64,000 nucleotides of DNA from Amarobacillus sp046328225 (GTDB lineage: Bacteria > Chloroflexota > Dehalococcoidia > Tepidiformales > Tepidiformaceae): the NCBI GenBank assembly GCA_046328225.1, contig JAXLWZ010000013.1:43130-107129 (forward strand), in the 5' to 3' direction. Positions 50,619 through 59,221 of the stretch are shown here, in pieces (position 1 is the first letter of the stretch; every line of letters starts with the position of its first letter). A program made the position numbers and the translations under genes. The notes beneath the pieces were generated by a model. It ran no database searches. It was given only the letters and a program-made list of their open reading frames with translations, and was not told where the DNA came from.

Positions 50619-52472
50619 TCACCAGCTGCCGCCGCCTCCACCGCCGCCGCCACCGCCCGAGAACCCGCCACCGCCGCCACCCGAACCCGAGGACGCGGGC
50701 GTGCTGGAGATGGCGCTGCCGACGCTGCTGGAGAAGCTCTGCATGCCCTGGGAGAACGCCATCGCCTGGAAAGGGGCGGTCCCGGCATACCAGCCGGAGG
50801 TGGCCTCCGCCGCCTGGTCCTCGATGCCTTCGAACGCCTTCGCCCACTTCTCGACGCAGCCGAAGACCATGGCATAGGGCAGGTAGCGCGCGAAGATGTT
50901 GCGCTGCTCGTTGAACTCCTGCTGGCGGGTCTCGGCGGTATCGACGTAGAGGCGGAAGCCGAGCACGCGGCGGCGCGCCTCGCTGCCCACGGCCGTGCGC
51001 CGCGCCATCGTTCGCGCCCCGAGCACGGCGAACAGCACCCCAAGCACCACGAAGGGCACGCCGATGAACCCCCGCCCGAAGGCGAACGCCGAGCCCACGC
51101 TCAGGGCCACACCGGCGATGGCGAGGCCGATACCCGGGAGGGCGCCGCGCCAGCGCTGCACCTCGGGGTCGCGGTCGAACCAGCGGCGGTTGACGGCGTC
51201 GCGATAGAGCTCGTCCTTCACCTTCTTCAGGTCCTCGGCGAACTTCGTCTTGAGGGACGAGATCTTCACCTCGGTGCGCTTCCCCTTGAACAGCGCGCGG
51301 AAGAGCTGCGCTTCGTACGGCAGGAGGCCGTCGGGCTCCTTGAGCTTCTCGAACTGCCAGTCGCGGTGGCCAAAGTGGCCCTTCTTCGGGATCTCCGTGA
51401 TGTGGAGGTAGCCGCGGACGGCCATGTCCACGATCGTCGCCGTGACATCCAGCGTGTCGGCGCGCTCGTCGAGGAGGACACCCATCTGCGCGGGCTTCAG
51501 GTCGTCCGGCGGCAGGTACTCGACCACGACGTCATCCTTCGCGAAGAGCGGGCGCGTCTCCTGCGTGGGGTCGTTCGTGAGGTAGTGCACCGTGGTGAAG
51601 CGGCGGTCGCGGCCAAGGCGCCACCAGATGCCGATGATGCCGAACACCCCCAGCGCCGCCAGCCCCGCCGACTCGCCGATCTCCACGAGGTCGAATTCGA
51701 AGTAGTCGTCGATGCTCGGGCGGTCCTTCACGATCGGCGGCGGGATGGTGACGGCGTCGCGCGGAAACATCGCGACGATGGAGAGCTGCTCGTTCGGTGC
51801 GAGGAAGCGCGTGGCCGTGTAGGTGACCGTGCCGGTGCCGTCGGCGGTCTTGCAGGACGCAGTCGAGCGGTACCCCTGGAAGCAGACGGCCGTGATGGGT
51901 GCGTTCGTGGGCAGCTTCACCGTGACGACGGTCGCATCGACCGTCACGGACCAGGTGCCGCTCGCGTTCCAATACAGTTCGCCATGGGAGGCGTAGGCAT
52001 CGAGGGCGCCGGTGAGCTTGTAGGTAATGCGGTACTCGTGCTCGCCCGTGATGGTGGTGTCGGGGTCGCCGATCTTGAGCTGGATGCCGTCGCCGAGGTT
52101 GGAGGTGTCGTACTTGTAGGCCTTGCCGGCCTGGTCGGTGATGCTCTCGACGCTGATGCCGTAGTGGCGGTCGCTGCTGACCGGGCAGTCGTAGGTGCGG
52201 GGGTCGGCGCCTTCGCGGTCGACGCCGGCGCACGCCTGCTTCGTGACAAGGTTGCGAAAGATGCCGTGATGGGGGTCGGCGCCGAAATCCCAGGTGATGA
52301 CTTCGGTCACATGGATGGAGCCATCGGGCTGGATGTCGTAGGCGGCCTCGAAGCGGCGCATGCGCTCCTCGGCGCGCGCGGGCGCGGGCAGCAGCGCGGC
52401 GGCGGCGACGCAAAGCGCGATCAAGAACGGGACGGCGAGGGCACGGGAAACGGGGCGGCGGTGCACGGGCAC
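50619..52472 (-). CDS. DUF2207 membrane protein with glycine-rich tail
   Basis: About 617 residues. A signal peptide (LAVPFLIALCVAAAALLPAPARA) leads to an extracytoplasmic beta domain (about 30-260: FEAAYDIQPDGSIHVTEVITWDFG, with paired Cys), one span near 275-295, a cytoplasmic part, two more spans (about 450-500) and a tail ending in long Gly runs and GGGSW. This is the DUF2207 architecture, of unknown function. The N-terminus is uncertain: GTG at 52472 or 52466 just before the signal peptide. A GATAAA about 60 bases upstream may be a -10. Divergent from the molybdenum hydroxylase operon; convergent and one base from the cyclase gene. Confidence 0.8.
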   Translation of the reverse strand: MPVHRRPVSRALAVPFLIALCVAAAALLPAPARAEERMRRFEAAYDIQPDGSIHVTEVITWDFGADPHHGIFRNLVTKQACAGVDREGADPRTYDCPVSSDRHYGISVESITDQAGKAYKYDTSNLGDGIQLKIGDPDTTITGEHEYRITYKLTGALDAYASHGELYWNASGTWSVTVDATVVTVKLPTNAPITAVCFQGYRSTASCKTADGTGTVTYTATRFLAPNEQLSIVAMFPRDAVTIPPPIVKDRPSIDDYFEFDLVEIGESAGLAALGVFGIIGIWWRLGRDRRFTTVHYLTNDPTQETRPLFAKDDVVVEYLPPDDLKPAQMGVLLDERADTLDVTATIVDMAVRGYLHITEIPKKGHFGHRDWQFEKLKEPDGLLPYEAQLFRALFKGKRTEVKISSLKTKFAEDLKKVKDELYRDAVNRRWFDRDPEVQRWRGALPGIGLAIAGVALSVGSAFAFGRGFIGVPFVVLGVLFAVLGARTMARRTAVGSEARRRVLGFRLYVDTAETRQQEFNEQRNIFARYLPYAMVFGCVEKWAKAFEGIEDQAAEATSGWYAGTAPFQAMAFSQGMQSFSSSVGSAISSTPASSGSGGGGGGFSGGGGGGGGGGSW

Positions 52473-52603
52473 ATGTTCGTGGCTTGGGCCGCGTTCGCCA
52501 AGACGGGAAGTCCGCAAGACAAGGCCCCGGCCGTTCTTTATCATCGGTCCGGCCGGGCGTGCGGTGGGACACGGGCGCCGGCAGCTAACCCCAGGAACGG
52601 TGC

Positions 52604-53479
52604 ATGGAATCATTCGAATACCTGGCACCCAGGACGCTCGCGGAAGCTTTCGCGGCACTGGGAAACGGGAAGCGCAGCCTGATGCTGGCGGGCGGGACCG
52701 ACGTGATCGTGCAGCTGCGCGAAAACCGCCGGAGCTGTGACCAGCTGATCGACCTCAAGCACATCCCGGAGCTGATGGCGGTGGATATCCGGGCCGATGG
52801 CGGCCTCGATATCGGCGCCGCCGTGCCGCTCGCGGAGCTGTATGGCAACCGCGACATCGCGCGGCGCTGGCCCGGCCTCGTGGACGCGGCGAGCATCATC
52901 GGCGGGCGCGCCATCCAGTCCCGCGCGAGCTTCGGGGGCAACCTCTGCAATGCGAGCCCGGCGGCCGATAGCTCGCCTTCGCTCATGGCCCACGGCGCGG
53001 TGCTGACCATCGCCTCGGCGAGCGGCACGCGCACGGTGCCGGTGGAGCAGTTCTTCGCCGGCCCCGGCCGGAGCGTGCTGCAGCCGGGCGAGCTCCTGCT
53101 CCGGGTCTCGATCCCGCCCCAACCGGCACATTCGGCGGTCTTCTATCACCGCTTCATCCCCCGCAACGAGATGGACATCGCCGTCGCGAGCGCGGGCGTG
53201 CAGCTGGTGCTCGATGCAAGCGGCGATCGCATCGCCTCGGCGCGGGTCGCCCTCGGCGCCGTGGCGGCGACGCCGATCATGGTCCCGGCCGCGGCGGAGG
53301 CGGTGGTGGGCCAGGCGCCGAACGCGGACACGTTCGCGAAGGCGGGCGAGACGGCCTCGGCGGCGGCCCAGCCGATCACCGACATGCGCGGCTCGGCGGC
53401 GCAGCGCAAGCACCTGGTCTCGGTCCTCACCGTGCGGGCCTTCGAGCACGCACTCCAGCGCATCCGGGAGGGGCGGTAA
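52604..53479 (+). CDS. Molybdenum hydroxylase FAD-binding (medium) subunit
   Basis: A 291-residue subunit of a CO/xanthine dehydrogenase-type enzyme (CoxM/XdhB-like). FAD-binding segments are MLAGGTDVIVQLRENR and RAIQSRASFGGNLCNASPAADSSPSL. It passes electrons from the 2Fe-2S subunit to the acceptor. ATG at 52604. It is the first of a medium-small-large operon, with the next gene directly abutting. Confidence 0.92.
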   Translation: MESFEYLAPRTLAEAFAALGNGKRSLMLAGGTDVIVQLRENRRSCDQLIDLKHIPELMAVDIRADGGLDIGAAVPLAELYGNRDIARRWPGLVDAASIIGGRAIQSRASFGGNLCNASPAADSSPSLMAHGAVLTIASASGTRTVPVEQFFAGPGRSVLQPGELLLRVSIPPQPAHSAVFYHRFIPRNEMDIAVASAGVQLVLDASGDRIASARVALGAVAATPIMVPAAAEAVVGQAPNADTFAKAGETASAAAQPITDMRGSAAQRKHLVSVLTVRAFEHALQRIREGR

Positions 53480-53965
53480 ATGGCACGGCGAACCCACGTT
53501 TCGACGACGATCAACGGCCTGCCCACGGAGTTCCTGTGCGAGCCGCGCCAGAGCGTGCTCGAAGTGCTCCGCGATGAGCTCGGGCTCACGGGCGCGAAGG
53601 AAGGCTGCAACAACGGCAACTGTGGCGCCTGCGCCGTCCTCCTGAACGGGCAGGTCGTGAACTCCTGCTGCGTGCTCGGGGTCGAACTCGAGGGCGCGAA
53701 CCTCACGACGATCGAAGGCATCGCCGACGGCGAGAACCTCCATCCCCTGCAGCAGGCGTTCCTCGAAGAGGCGGCGCTCCAGTGCGGCATCTGCACGCCC
53801 GGCTTCATCGTCTCGGCGAAGGCACTGCTCGATTCGAACCCGCACCCGGATGAGCACACCGTGCGCTTCTGGCTGGCCGGGAACCTGTGCCGCTGCACCG
53901 GTTATGACAAGATTGTTCGAGCGGTCCTCAAGGCGGCGGACGCCTCCGGGGCGCCCGTTCCCTGA
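53480..53965 (+). CDS. Molybdenum hydroxylase 2Fe-2S (small) subunit
   Basis: A 161-residue iron-sulfur subunit (CoxS/XdhC-like). The plant-type 2Fe-2S cluster ligands are in CNNGNCGACAVLLNG with a fourth Cys in NSCCVL; the second cluster uses LQCGICTPGF and NLCRCTGYDKIV. The gene starts immediately after the medium-subunit stop and uses GGGAGGGG inside the end of that gene as ribosome site. Confidence 0.95.
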   Translation: MARRTHVSTTINGLPTEFLCEPRQSVLEVLRDELGLTGAKEGCNNGNCGACAVLLNGQVVNSCCVLGVELEGANLTTIEGIADGENLHPLQQAFLEEAALQCGICTPGFIVSAKALLDSNPHPDEHTVRFWLAGNLCRCTGYDKIVRAVLKAADASGAPVP

Positions 53966-54054
53966 ACCCGCGGCCGGTGCCATGCCGGCCATCCACATTC
54001 CCGGGCGGCGCCACGCGGCGCGGTCCCCAAGCCTGGCCCAGGGAGGTTCGACGC

Positions 54055-56328
54055 ATGACGACCAGCGAACGCTCGACGAACTATCGCGTCATCGGGACGC
54101 GGCCCGTGCGCCCGGACGGCGTGGAAAAAGTCACCGGGAAGGCGCAGTACGGCGCCGATGTCCGGCTGCCGGGGCTGCTGCACGGCCGCATCCTCCGCAG
54201 CCCGCACGCCCACGCGCGCATCGTCGCCATCGATACGAGCGAGGCGGAGAAGGTGCCGGGCGTCTTCGCCGTGGTCACCCACCGGGACTTCCCGGCCGCG
54301 CGCGACGTCGTCCAGGAGCTCGGCGAAAGCTCCGTGAACGCCATGGAGCTGAGCGACAACATCCTCGCCTCGAAGAAGGCGCTGTATCGAGGGCACGCGG
54401 TCGCGGCGGTGGCGGCGACGAGCCCGCACATCGCCGAAGAGGCGCTGAGCAAGATCCGCGTGGAGTACCAGGTGCTCCCCACGGTGCTCGATGTGCGCGA
54501 CGCCATGCGCGAGGATGCGCCGCTGCTGAGCGAGACGCGCTTCACGAAGGAACTGGGCGGGGCGCGCAGCGAGAAGCCGAGCAACATCGCCAGCCACATC
54601 CGCTTCCAGGGCGGCAACGCCGACGACGCCATCGCCGGCGCCGATGTCGTCATCGAGCGCGAATACCGCACGAAGATGGTGCACCAGGGCTACATCGAAC
54701 CCCACAACGCGACGGCGAGCTGGAACGCCGACGGCACGGTGACGATCTGGACGAGCACGCAGGGCGCGTTCTCGGTGCGCGGCCAGGTCGCGGAGATCCT
54801 GCGGCACCCCATCTCGAGCATCCGCGTCATCCCCATGGAGATTGGCGGCGGCTTCGGCGGGAAGCTGCCCATTTACCTCGACCCGGTGGCCGCGCTCCTT
54901 TCGAAGAAGTCCGGCCGGCCGGTGAAGGTGCTCATGAGCCGCACCGACGTGTTCGAAGGCTCCGGCCCGACGAGCGGCACGTGGATCAAGATCAAGCTCG
55001 GCGTGAAGGACGGGAAGATCGCGGGCGTGAAGGCGGAGCTCGCGTACGAAGCCGGCGCCTACCCGGGCAGCCCCGTCGGCGCGGGTTCGATGACAATGCT
55101 GGCGCCGTACGCGATCGACAACTTCCAGGTCGATGGCTACGACGTCTGCCTCAACAAGCCGAAGGTGGCGGCGTATCGCGCACCGGGGTCGCCCGCGGCG
55201 GCGTTCGCGCTGGAGCAGGCGCTGGACGAGGCGGCGCGCGCCATCGGGGCCGACCCGCTGCAGTTCCGGCTCGACAACAGCGCCCGCGAAGGCGTGCGCA
55301 TGGTCACCGGCGCGCCGCTCGCCAAGGTCGGTCACGAAGAGTGCGTGCAGGCGGTCCTCGATTCGCCGCACTACAAGTCGCCCATCGAGGGCCCGTACCG
55401 CGGCCGCGGCGTGGCCTCGGGCTACTGGTTCAACGGCGGCATGCAATCGAGCGTGACCGCGTCGGTGAACCCGGACGGCACCGTCAACCTGATCGAGGGC
55501 TCGACGGACATCGGCGGGTCGCGCGCGTCGCTTTCGATGCAGCTCGCCGAGACCCTCGGCATTCGCTACGAGGACGTCCACGCGACCGTCGTCGACACAG
55601 ACTCCGTCGGGCACAACGACGTCACGGGCGGCAGCCGGACCACCTTCGCCAGCGGCCTGGCCGTGTACGAAGCGGGCATGGATATCCGCCGCCAGATGTG
55701 TGAGCGCGCCGCGCGGGAATGGAACGTCCCCGTCGACAAGGTCGAATACGAGGACGGGCGCATCACCTGGAGCGACGGCCAGGGGAACTCGAAGGAGAGC
55801 TCGTTCGCCGAGCAGGCGCGCACGGCTCCGCAAAAGGGTGGGCCGATCGTGGGCAAGGCATCCCTCTCGGCGCGCGGCGTGGGCGGCGCCTATGGCACGC
55901 ACCTCGTCGACGTCGAAGTCGACCCGGACACGGGCAAGGTCACCATCCTGCGGTACACGGCCGCGCAGGACGTGGGCACGGCGATTCACCCGTCGTACGT
56001 CGAAGGGCAGATCCAGGGCGCCGTCGCGCAGGGCGTGGGCTGGGCCCTCAACGAGGAGTACTACTTCGACGACAACGGCCGGATGCTCAATTCGAGCTTC
56101 CTGGACTACCGCATGCCGACCACGCTGGACCTGCCGATGATCGACACCATCCTCGTCGAGGTGCCGAACCCGGGCCACCCGTACGGTGTGCGCGGCGTGG
56201 GCGAGGTGCCGATCGTGCCGCCGCTTGCGGCGGTCGCGAACGCTATCGCGGACGCGACGGGCAAGCGGTTCACGGAGCTGCCGATTTCGCCGCGGCGGCT
56301 CGTCGAGGAGCTGCACGGGCTCGCGTAA
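54055..56328 (+). CDS. Molybdenum hydroxylase large (molybdopterin-binding) subunit
   Basis: A 757-residue CoxL/XdhA-type subunit. RPDGVEKVTGKAQYGADV opens it; the Mo-cofactor segments include IPMEIGGGFGGKL, a YRAPGSP loop and a C-terminal GVRGVGEVPIVPPLAAVANA whose GE holds the catalytic Glu. The true CO dehydrogenase active-site loop (AYRCSFR) is absent: the loop reads VAAYRAPGSPAAAF. It is therefore a xanthine, aldehyde or N-heterocycle hydroxylase-type enzyme, not a CO dehydrogenase. ATG 54055 follows GGGAGGT; the frame is open upstream without homology. Confidence 0.93.
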   Translation: MTTSERSTNYRVIGTRPVRPDGVEKVTGKAQYGADVRLPGLLHGRILRSPHAHARIVAIDTSEAEKVPGVFAVVTHRDFPAARDVVQELGESSVNAMELSDNILASKKALYRGHAVAAVAATSPHIAEEALSKIRVEYQVLPTVLDVRDAMREDAPLLSETRFTKELGGARSEKPSNIASHIRFQGGNADDAIAGADVVIEREYRTKMVHQGYIEPHNATASWNADGTVTIWTSTQGAFSVRGQVAEILRHPISSIRVIPMEIGGGFGGKLPIYLDPVAALLSKKSGRPVKVLMSRTDVFEGSGPTSGTWIKIKLGVKDGKIAGVKAELAYEAGAYPGSPVGAGSMTMLAPYAIDNFQVDGYDVCLNKPKVAAYRAPGSPAAAFALEQALDEAARAIGADPLQFRLDNSAREGVRMVTGAPLAKVGHEECVQAVLDSPHYKSPIEGPYRGRGVASGYWFNGGMQSSVTASVNPDGTVNLIEGSTDIGGSRASLSMQLAETLGIRYEDVHATVVDTDSVGHNDVTGGSRTTFASGLAVYEAGMDIRRQMCERAAREWNVPVDKVEYEDGRITWSDGQGNSKESSFAEQARTAPQKGGPIVGKASLSARGVGGAYGTHLVDVEVDPDTGKVTILRYTAAQDVGTAIHPSYVEGQIQGAVAQGVGWALNEEYYFDDNGRMLNSSFLDYRMPTTLDLPMIDTILVEVPNPGHPYGVRGVGEVPIVPPLAAVANAIADATGKRFTELPISPRRLVEELHGLA

Positions 56329-56359
56329 GCCGGCCCGGCAACGGAGATTGTGAGGACGG

Positions 56360-56384
56360 GGCCCACGCGATGTGGGCCTCGTTC
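56360..56384 (+). terminator. Hairpin after the large-subunit gene
   Basis: GGCCCAC / GTGGGCC around GCGAT, followed by TCGTTCC. It is a possible weak terminator or processing site between the large subunit and the MoaD-like gene. Confidence 0.45.
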
Positions 56385-56387
56385 CAT

Positions 56388-56411
56388 CTGGAGGGCTGGA
56401 GGGCTGGAGGG
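56388..56411 (+). repeat. Three tandem CTGGAGGG octamers overlapping the ribosome site
   Basis: Three exact copies of CTGGAGGG. Each holds a GGAGGG Shine-Dalgarno core, and the last is 4 bases before the ATG of the MoaD-like gene. Confidence 0.75.
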
Positions 56412-56415
56412 CGCG

Positions 56416-56682
56416 ATGACGATGGTCTACATCCCCGCCCCGCTGCGCGACATGTGTGGCGGCATCGCGACGCTGGAGATCGAGGCGCCGACGCTTGAGG
56501 CGCTCCTCCGCGCGCTCGATGTGCGTTGCCCCGGGTTCTACGCGCGCGTGGTCGAGGGCGGGCGCGTGCGGCCCGAGCTCGCGGTCGCGATCGACGGCGA
56601 AGCCGCGACCTACCCGCTCTCGGAGCCGATGAGCCACGTGCGCGACGTCTCCATCATCCCCGCCATCGGTGGCGGCGCGTGA
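56416..56682 (+). CDS. MoaD/ThiS-type ubiquitin-fold sulfur carrier protein
   Basis: An 88-residue beta-grasp protein: VYIPAPLRDMCGGIATLEIEAPTLEALLRAL, then GFYARVVEGGRVRPELAVAIDGE and a C-terminal IIPAIGGGA. The terminal Gly-Gly typical of MoaD is followed here by Gly-Ala, so activation as a thiocarboxylate would need trimming or a tolerant E1. Location behind a molybdenum hydroxylase operon suggests molybdopterin sulfur supply. ATG 56416 is 4 bases from a GGAGGG; ATG 56422 is 10 bases away and equally likely. Its TGA overlaps the next GTG start. Confidence 0.8.
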   Translation: MTMVYIPAPLRDMCGGIATLEIEAPTLEALLRALDVRCPGFYARVVEGGRVRPELAVAIDGEAATYPLSEPMSHVRDVSIIPAIGGGA

Positions 56683-56993
56683 GCGGCCTCGACGACGCCG
56701 AGATCGCGCGGCGCTACCCCCGCACGGAGCAGCGGCGCGCGCGCTGGTTCGCCGAACCGCCGATGGGCCCGCACGTCCTCTGGCTCGCGGAGCACCTGTC
56801 GCAGGAGATGGAGCTGAAGGCGGGCATGCGCGTGCTCGACCTCGGCTGTGGGCGCGCGATCAGCGGCATGTTCCTCGCCGAGGAGTTCGGCGTGGAGGTT
56901 CGGGCCGCCGACCTCTGGATTCGCCCGATGGTGAACTGGCCCCGCATCGAGGCGGCCGGCCTCGGCGGGCGCGTGTTCCCCTTGCACGGGTAA
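56679..56993 (+). pseudogene. SAM-dependent methyltransferase, 5' part (split by IS element)
   Basis: GTG at 56679 overlaps the MoaD-like stop (GTGA). The visible part has the N-terminal helix ARRYPRTEQRRARWFAEPP and SAM motif I MRVLDLGCGRAISGMFLA, then runs to RVFPLHG and stops inside the element. Removing the element and one copy of its 8-bp duplication rejoins RVFPLHAEAHTLPFADRFFD in frame with the fragment at 59239. The gene was thus intact until a recent insertion. It closed the molybdenum hydroxylase-MoaD operon, but its substrate is unknown. Confidence 0.9.
56981..56988. repeat. Target-site duplication, left copy
   Basis: CTTGCACG directly before the left end of the element; the same 8 bases follow the right end at 59247-59254. 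Confidence 0.9.
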
Positions 56994-57013
56994 TAACCTA
57001 GTTGACTCAGTAG
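56989..57013 (+). repeat. Left terminal inverted repeat of the IS element
   Basis: 25 bases, beginning GGTAATAACCTAG. It matches the right end at 23 of 25 positions (differences at 3 and 6). GGTGTGCG occurs a little further in at both ends, with four extra bases at the left. Confidence 0.9.
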
Positions 57014-57052
57014 CACGGGTGTGCGATCATGGCTGTGTTGGAGGAACCCGGC

Positions 57053-58009
57053 ATGGCCAGCGCCACCCCGAAGACCCTGATTGAAGCCGTCCGCTACTTC
57101 GAAGACCCGGACGTGTGCAACGCCTTCATGGCGGAACTGCGCTGGCCGACCGGCGTCACGTGCCCCACGTGTGGCGCGGCTGAACCCCGCTACATCGCCA
57201 CCCGTCGCCTCTGGGAATGCAAGACGAAGCACCCCAAAAAGCAGTTCAGCGTCAAGGTCGGGACAATCTTCGAGGACAGCCCCATCAGCCTCGACAAGTG
57301 GCTGACGGCGGTCTGGCTCATCGCCAACGCGAAGAACGGGATCAGCTCGTACGAACTGGAGCGGGCCATCGGCGTCACGCAGACCACAGCTTGGTTCATG
57401 CTCCATCGCATCCGGCTCGCTATGCAGTCCGGTGACTTCGACCGGCCCATGGGCGGGCAGGTTGAAGTCGATGAGACCTTCATCGGCGGCAAGGCCCGCT
57501 TCATGCACAAGGGCAAGCGCGCCGCGAAGATCACCGGAACGGGCGGGGCTGGAAAAGAGGCCGTTATGGGGCTTCTGGAGCGCCACGGCCCGGACGGCCA
57601 CAGCATCGTTCGGACCAAGCACGTCGCAAGCCGCCGCCGCCACACGCTCGCCCCCGTGGTGCGCCAGAACGTCACTCCCGGCTCCGAAGTGTTCAGCGAT
57701 GCGCTTGGCTCCTACAGCGGCCTCAAGGCCGACTTCATCCATGGCGTCATCGACCATGCCGAGAAGCACGTCGAAGGGCAGATCCACACGAACGGCATTG
57801 AGAACTTCTGGAGCCTCTTGAAGCGCGCCCTCAAGGGGACGTACGTCAGCGTTGAGCCCTTCCACCTCTTCCGCTACCTGGACGAAGAAGCCTTCCGATT
57901 CAACGAGCGCCACAAGAGCGACGCTGGACGCTTTGTGGCTGTGCTCAAAGCTGCCGTGGGCCGCCGCCTGACCTACGATGAACTCCGAGGGAAGGGGATT
58001 CCGGCATGA
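57053..58009 (+). CDS. IS1595-family (ISXO2-like) transposase
   Basis: A 318-residue transposase. The N-terminal zinc-ribbon part has VTCPTCGAAEPR and WECKTKHPKKQFS, followed by a helix-turn-helix (ELERAIGVTQTTAWFMLHRIR). The DDE-type core of PF12762 shows VEVDETFIGGK, VFSDALGSYSGL, and NGIENFWSLLKRALKGTY with YLDEEAFRFN. All key acids look intact, so the element may be active. ATG 57053 is preferred because GGAGGA lies 8 bases upstream; an in-frame ATG at 57029 has none. Its TGA overlaps the next ATG. Confidence 0.93.
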   Translation: MASATPKTLIEAVRYFEDPDVCNAFMAELRWPTGVTCPTCGAAEPRYIATRRLWECKTKHPKKQFSVKVGTIFEDSPISLDKWLTAVWLIANAKNGISSYELERAIGVTQTTAWFMLHRIRLAMQSGDFDRPMGGQVEVDETFIGGKARFMHKGKRAAKITGTGGAGKEAVMGLLERHGPDGHSIVRTKHVASRRRHTLAPVVRQNVTPGSEVFSDALGSYSGLKADFIHGVIDHAEKHVEGQIHTNGIENFWSLLKRALKGTYVSVEPFHLFRYLDEEAFRFNERHKSDAGRFVAVLKAAVGRRLTYDELRGKGIPA

Positions 58010-58161
58010 GGAAAGAGAAGCGCCACACCGGCCCGCCCGAGTACCCCGAGACAGCAGAGGGGCAAGAGGCGTTCGAGCGGTTCCGAGAGCTAACACGGAA
58101 GCTTGTACACGTCCCGAAGGATGCGACGCGGCCAAGCGAAGAGAGGCCATCATCGCCCTGA
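58006..58161 (+). CDS. Small accessory ORF of the IS element, 51 aa
   Basis: A 51-residue, charged protein that starts on the transposase stop (ATGA): MRKEKRHTGPPEYPETAEGQ, then EAFERFRELTRKLVHVPKDA and a Ser/Pro end. The pattern of a Pro-rich start followed by a helix and VPK is common in small proteins of antitoxin or accessory type in mobile elements. Coupled translation with the transposase suggests a helper or regulator. It ends overlapping the convergent passenger gene by 12 bases. Confidence 0.7.
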   Translation: MRKEKRHTGPPEYPETAEGQEAFERFRELTRKLVHVPKDATRPSEERPSSP

Positions 58162-59178
58162 GTCCTTCGGGACAGTGTCAGTGACTCCCATCGACAAGTT
58201 TCCACCAGTGTCTACCTGAAAGAACCCTTGTGCTCCGGGGGCGTGGACTTCTCGGACGTTGATAACTTCGTAGCTGTTCCGGAGCCTACCTGAACGCGTA
58301 AAAGCTTGCCGCTTCATGACATCGCACACGATTACGTCCTTAGCTCCGATTCGCACGGAGCCGTCAGCGACTTTGTCCATGAAATCGCCGTCGCTCATCT
58401 TGTATGTGCGCGTTTGATCGCCGTCGTTCAACTTCCAACGGCTACCCTCAGGGCGAAAGTCCGGACTAACTGGCTGTAAGCGCAGTCCGTTCAAGACAAT
58501 CGCGCCTTCATCCGTGTACTCGATCGTTCTGGTGGCGCGCGTCATGTGCGGCGCTTCCTTCTTGGTAACGCTCTCCAGTTCTTTGTCGCGCTCCTTGAAG
58601 AGCATCTTCTCGATGCCTTCTTTGAGCAACGGCTTGACCATATCCCCCACGTTCGCCTGAATCCCTTGATCAGACAACAGGCGCAAAGCTTCCTCACTAA
58701 CCCAGATTTCGTTCCCATCTATCCGCAAGTAGACGCCTGGCTGCGCTGGCGCCACCTTCTCGACTTGTTCTGTAGTAGGTACTATCACCTCCTCCAGCTT
58801 GCGGCGACGCAGCTTCTTCAGGATGCCAATCACCCCACCGGTTGTCGCACCGCCAACTGCCCCAACCGGCCCGAAGAACAGTTCCTTGATGTTGGCAGCC
58901 GACGTGAGAAGATCGCCAGAAAGCACGTTAATGGCGTCGTGGTACGTCTGCTGCAAATAGACGAGGATCTCGAACGACCCCGGCTCGGTAGCCCGAATCC
59001 TGAGAGACATGGATGCCTTGTTGCCATTGAGAACGGCGTTGGCCCGTTCAAAGGCTTGCGCCATCGCCAGCATCGACGGGGCGAGATCCTTGGCATCGAT
59101 CGTGTGGTCGTCGAGCGCAGGGCCGTCGTAGGCCACCGTGAACTCGACCGGTTCCGCGCTAGTTGGTGATGCGCTCAT
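58150..59178 (-). CDS. IS passenger gene, unknown 342-aa protein
   Basis: Not recognised. From the N-terminus: a beta/alpha region (EPVEFTVAYDGPALDDHTID, then DLAPSMLAMAQAFERANAVLNG), a MSLRIRATEPGSFEILVYLQQTYHD-type beta part, a Gly-rich hydrophobic stretch at about 95-115 (FGPVGAVGGATTGGVIGIL) that may enter or cross a membrane, a basic Lys/Arg run (KKLRRRK), and two C-terminal beta-rich modules. ATG 59178 has AAGGGGG upstream. The gene is opposite to the transposase and AT-richer than the host. A cargo role in defence, stability or signalling is possible; the sequence alone does not say which. Confidence 0.8.
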   Translation of the reverse strand: MSASPTSAEPVEFTVAYDGPALDDHTIDAKDLAPSMLAMAQAFERANAVLNGNKASMSLRIRATEPGSFEILVYLQQTYHDAINVLSGDLLTSAANIKELFFGPVGAVGGATTGGVIGILKKLRRRKLEEVIVPTTEQVEKVAPAQPGVYLRIDGNEIWVSEEALRLLSDQGIQANVGDMVKPLLKEGIEKMLFKERDKELESVTKKEAPHMTRATRTIEYTDEGAIVLNGLRLQPVSPDFRPEGSRWKLNDGDQTRTYKMSDGDFMDKVADGSVRIGAKDVIVCDVMKRQAFTRSGRLRNSYEVINVREVHAPGAQGFFQVDTGGNLSMGVTDTVPKDSGR

Positions 59179-59221
59179 GTGCCGCCCCCTTAACCATGGC
59201 GGCATTCTCACGGCGCACACC

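Noticed and set aside
52604..56328. Aerobic carbon monoxide dehydrogenase
   Set aside because: The large subunit lacks the AYRCSFR active-site loop of form I enzymes.
53902..56637. Very long open frame (911 codons) antisense to the molybdenum hydroxylase genes
   Set aside because: It is a shadow of the GC-rich codon pattern. It is Arg/His-rich with no domain, and the plus strand encodes a convincing large subunit.
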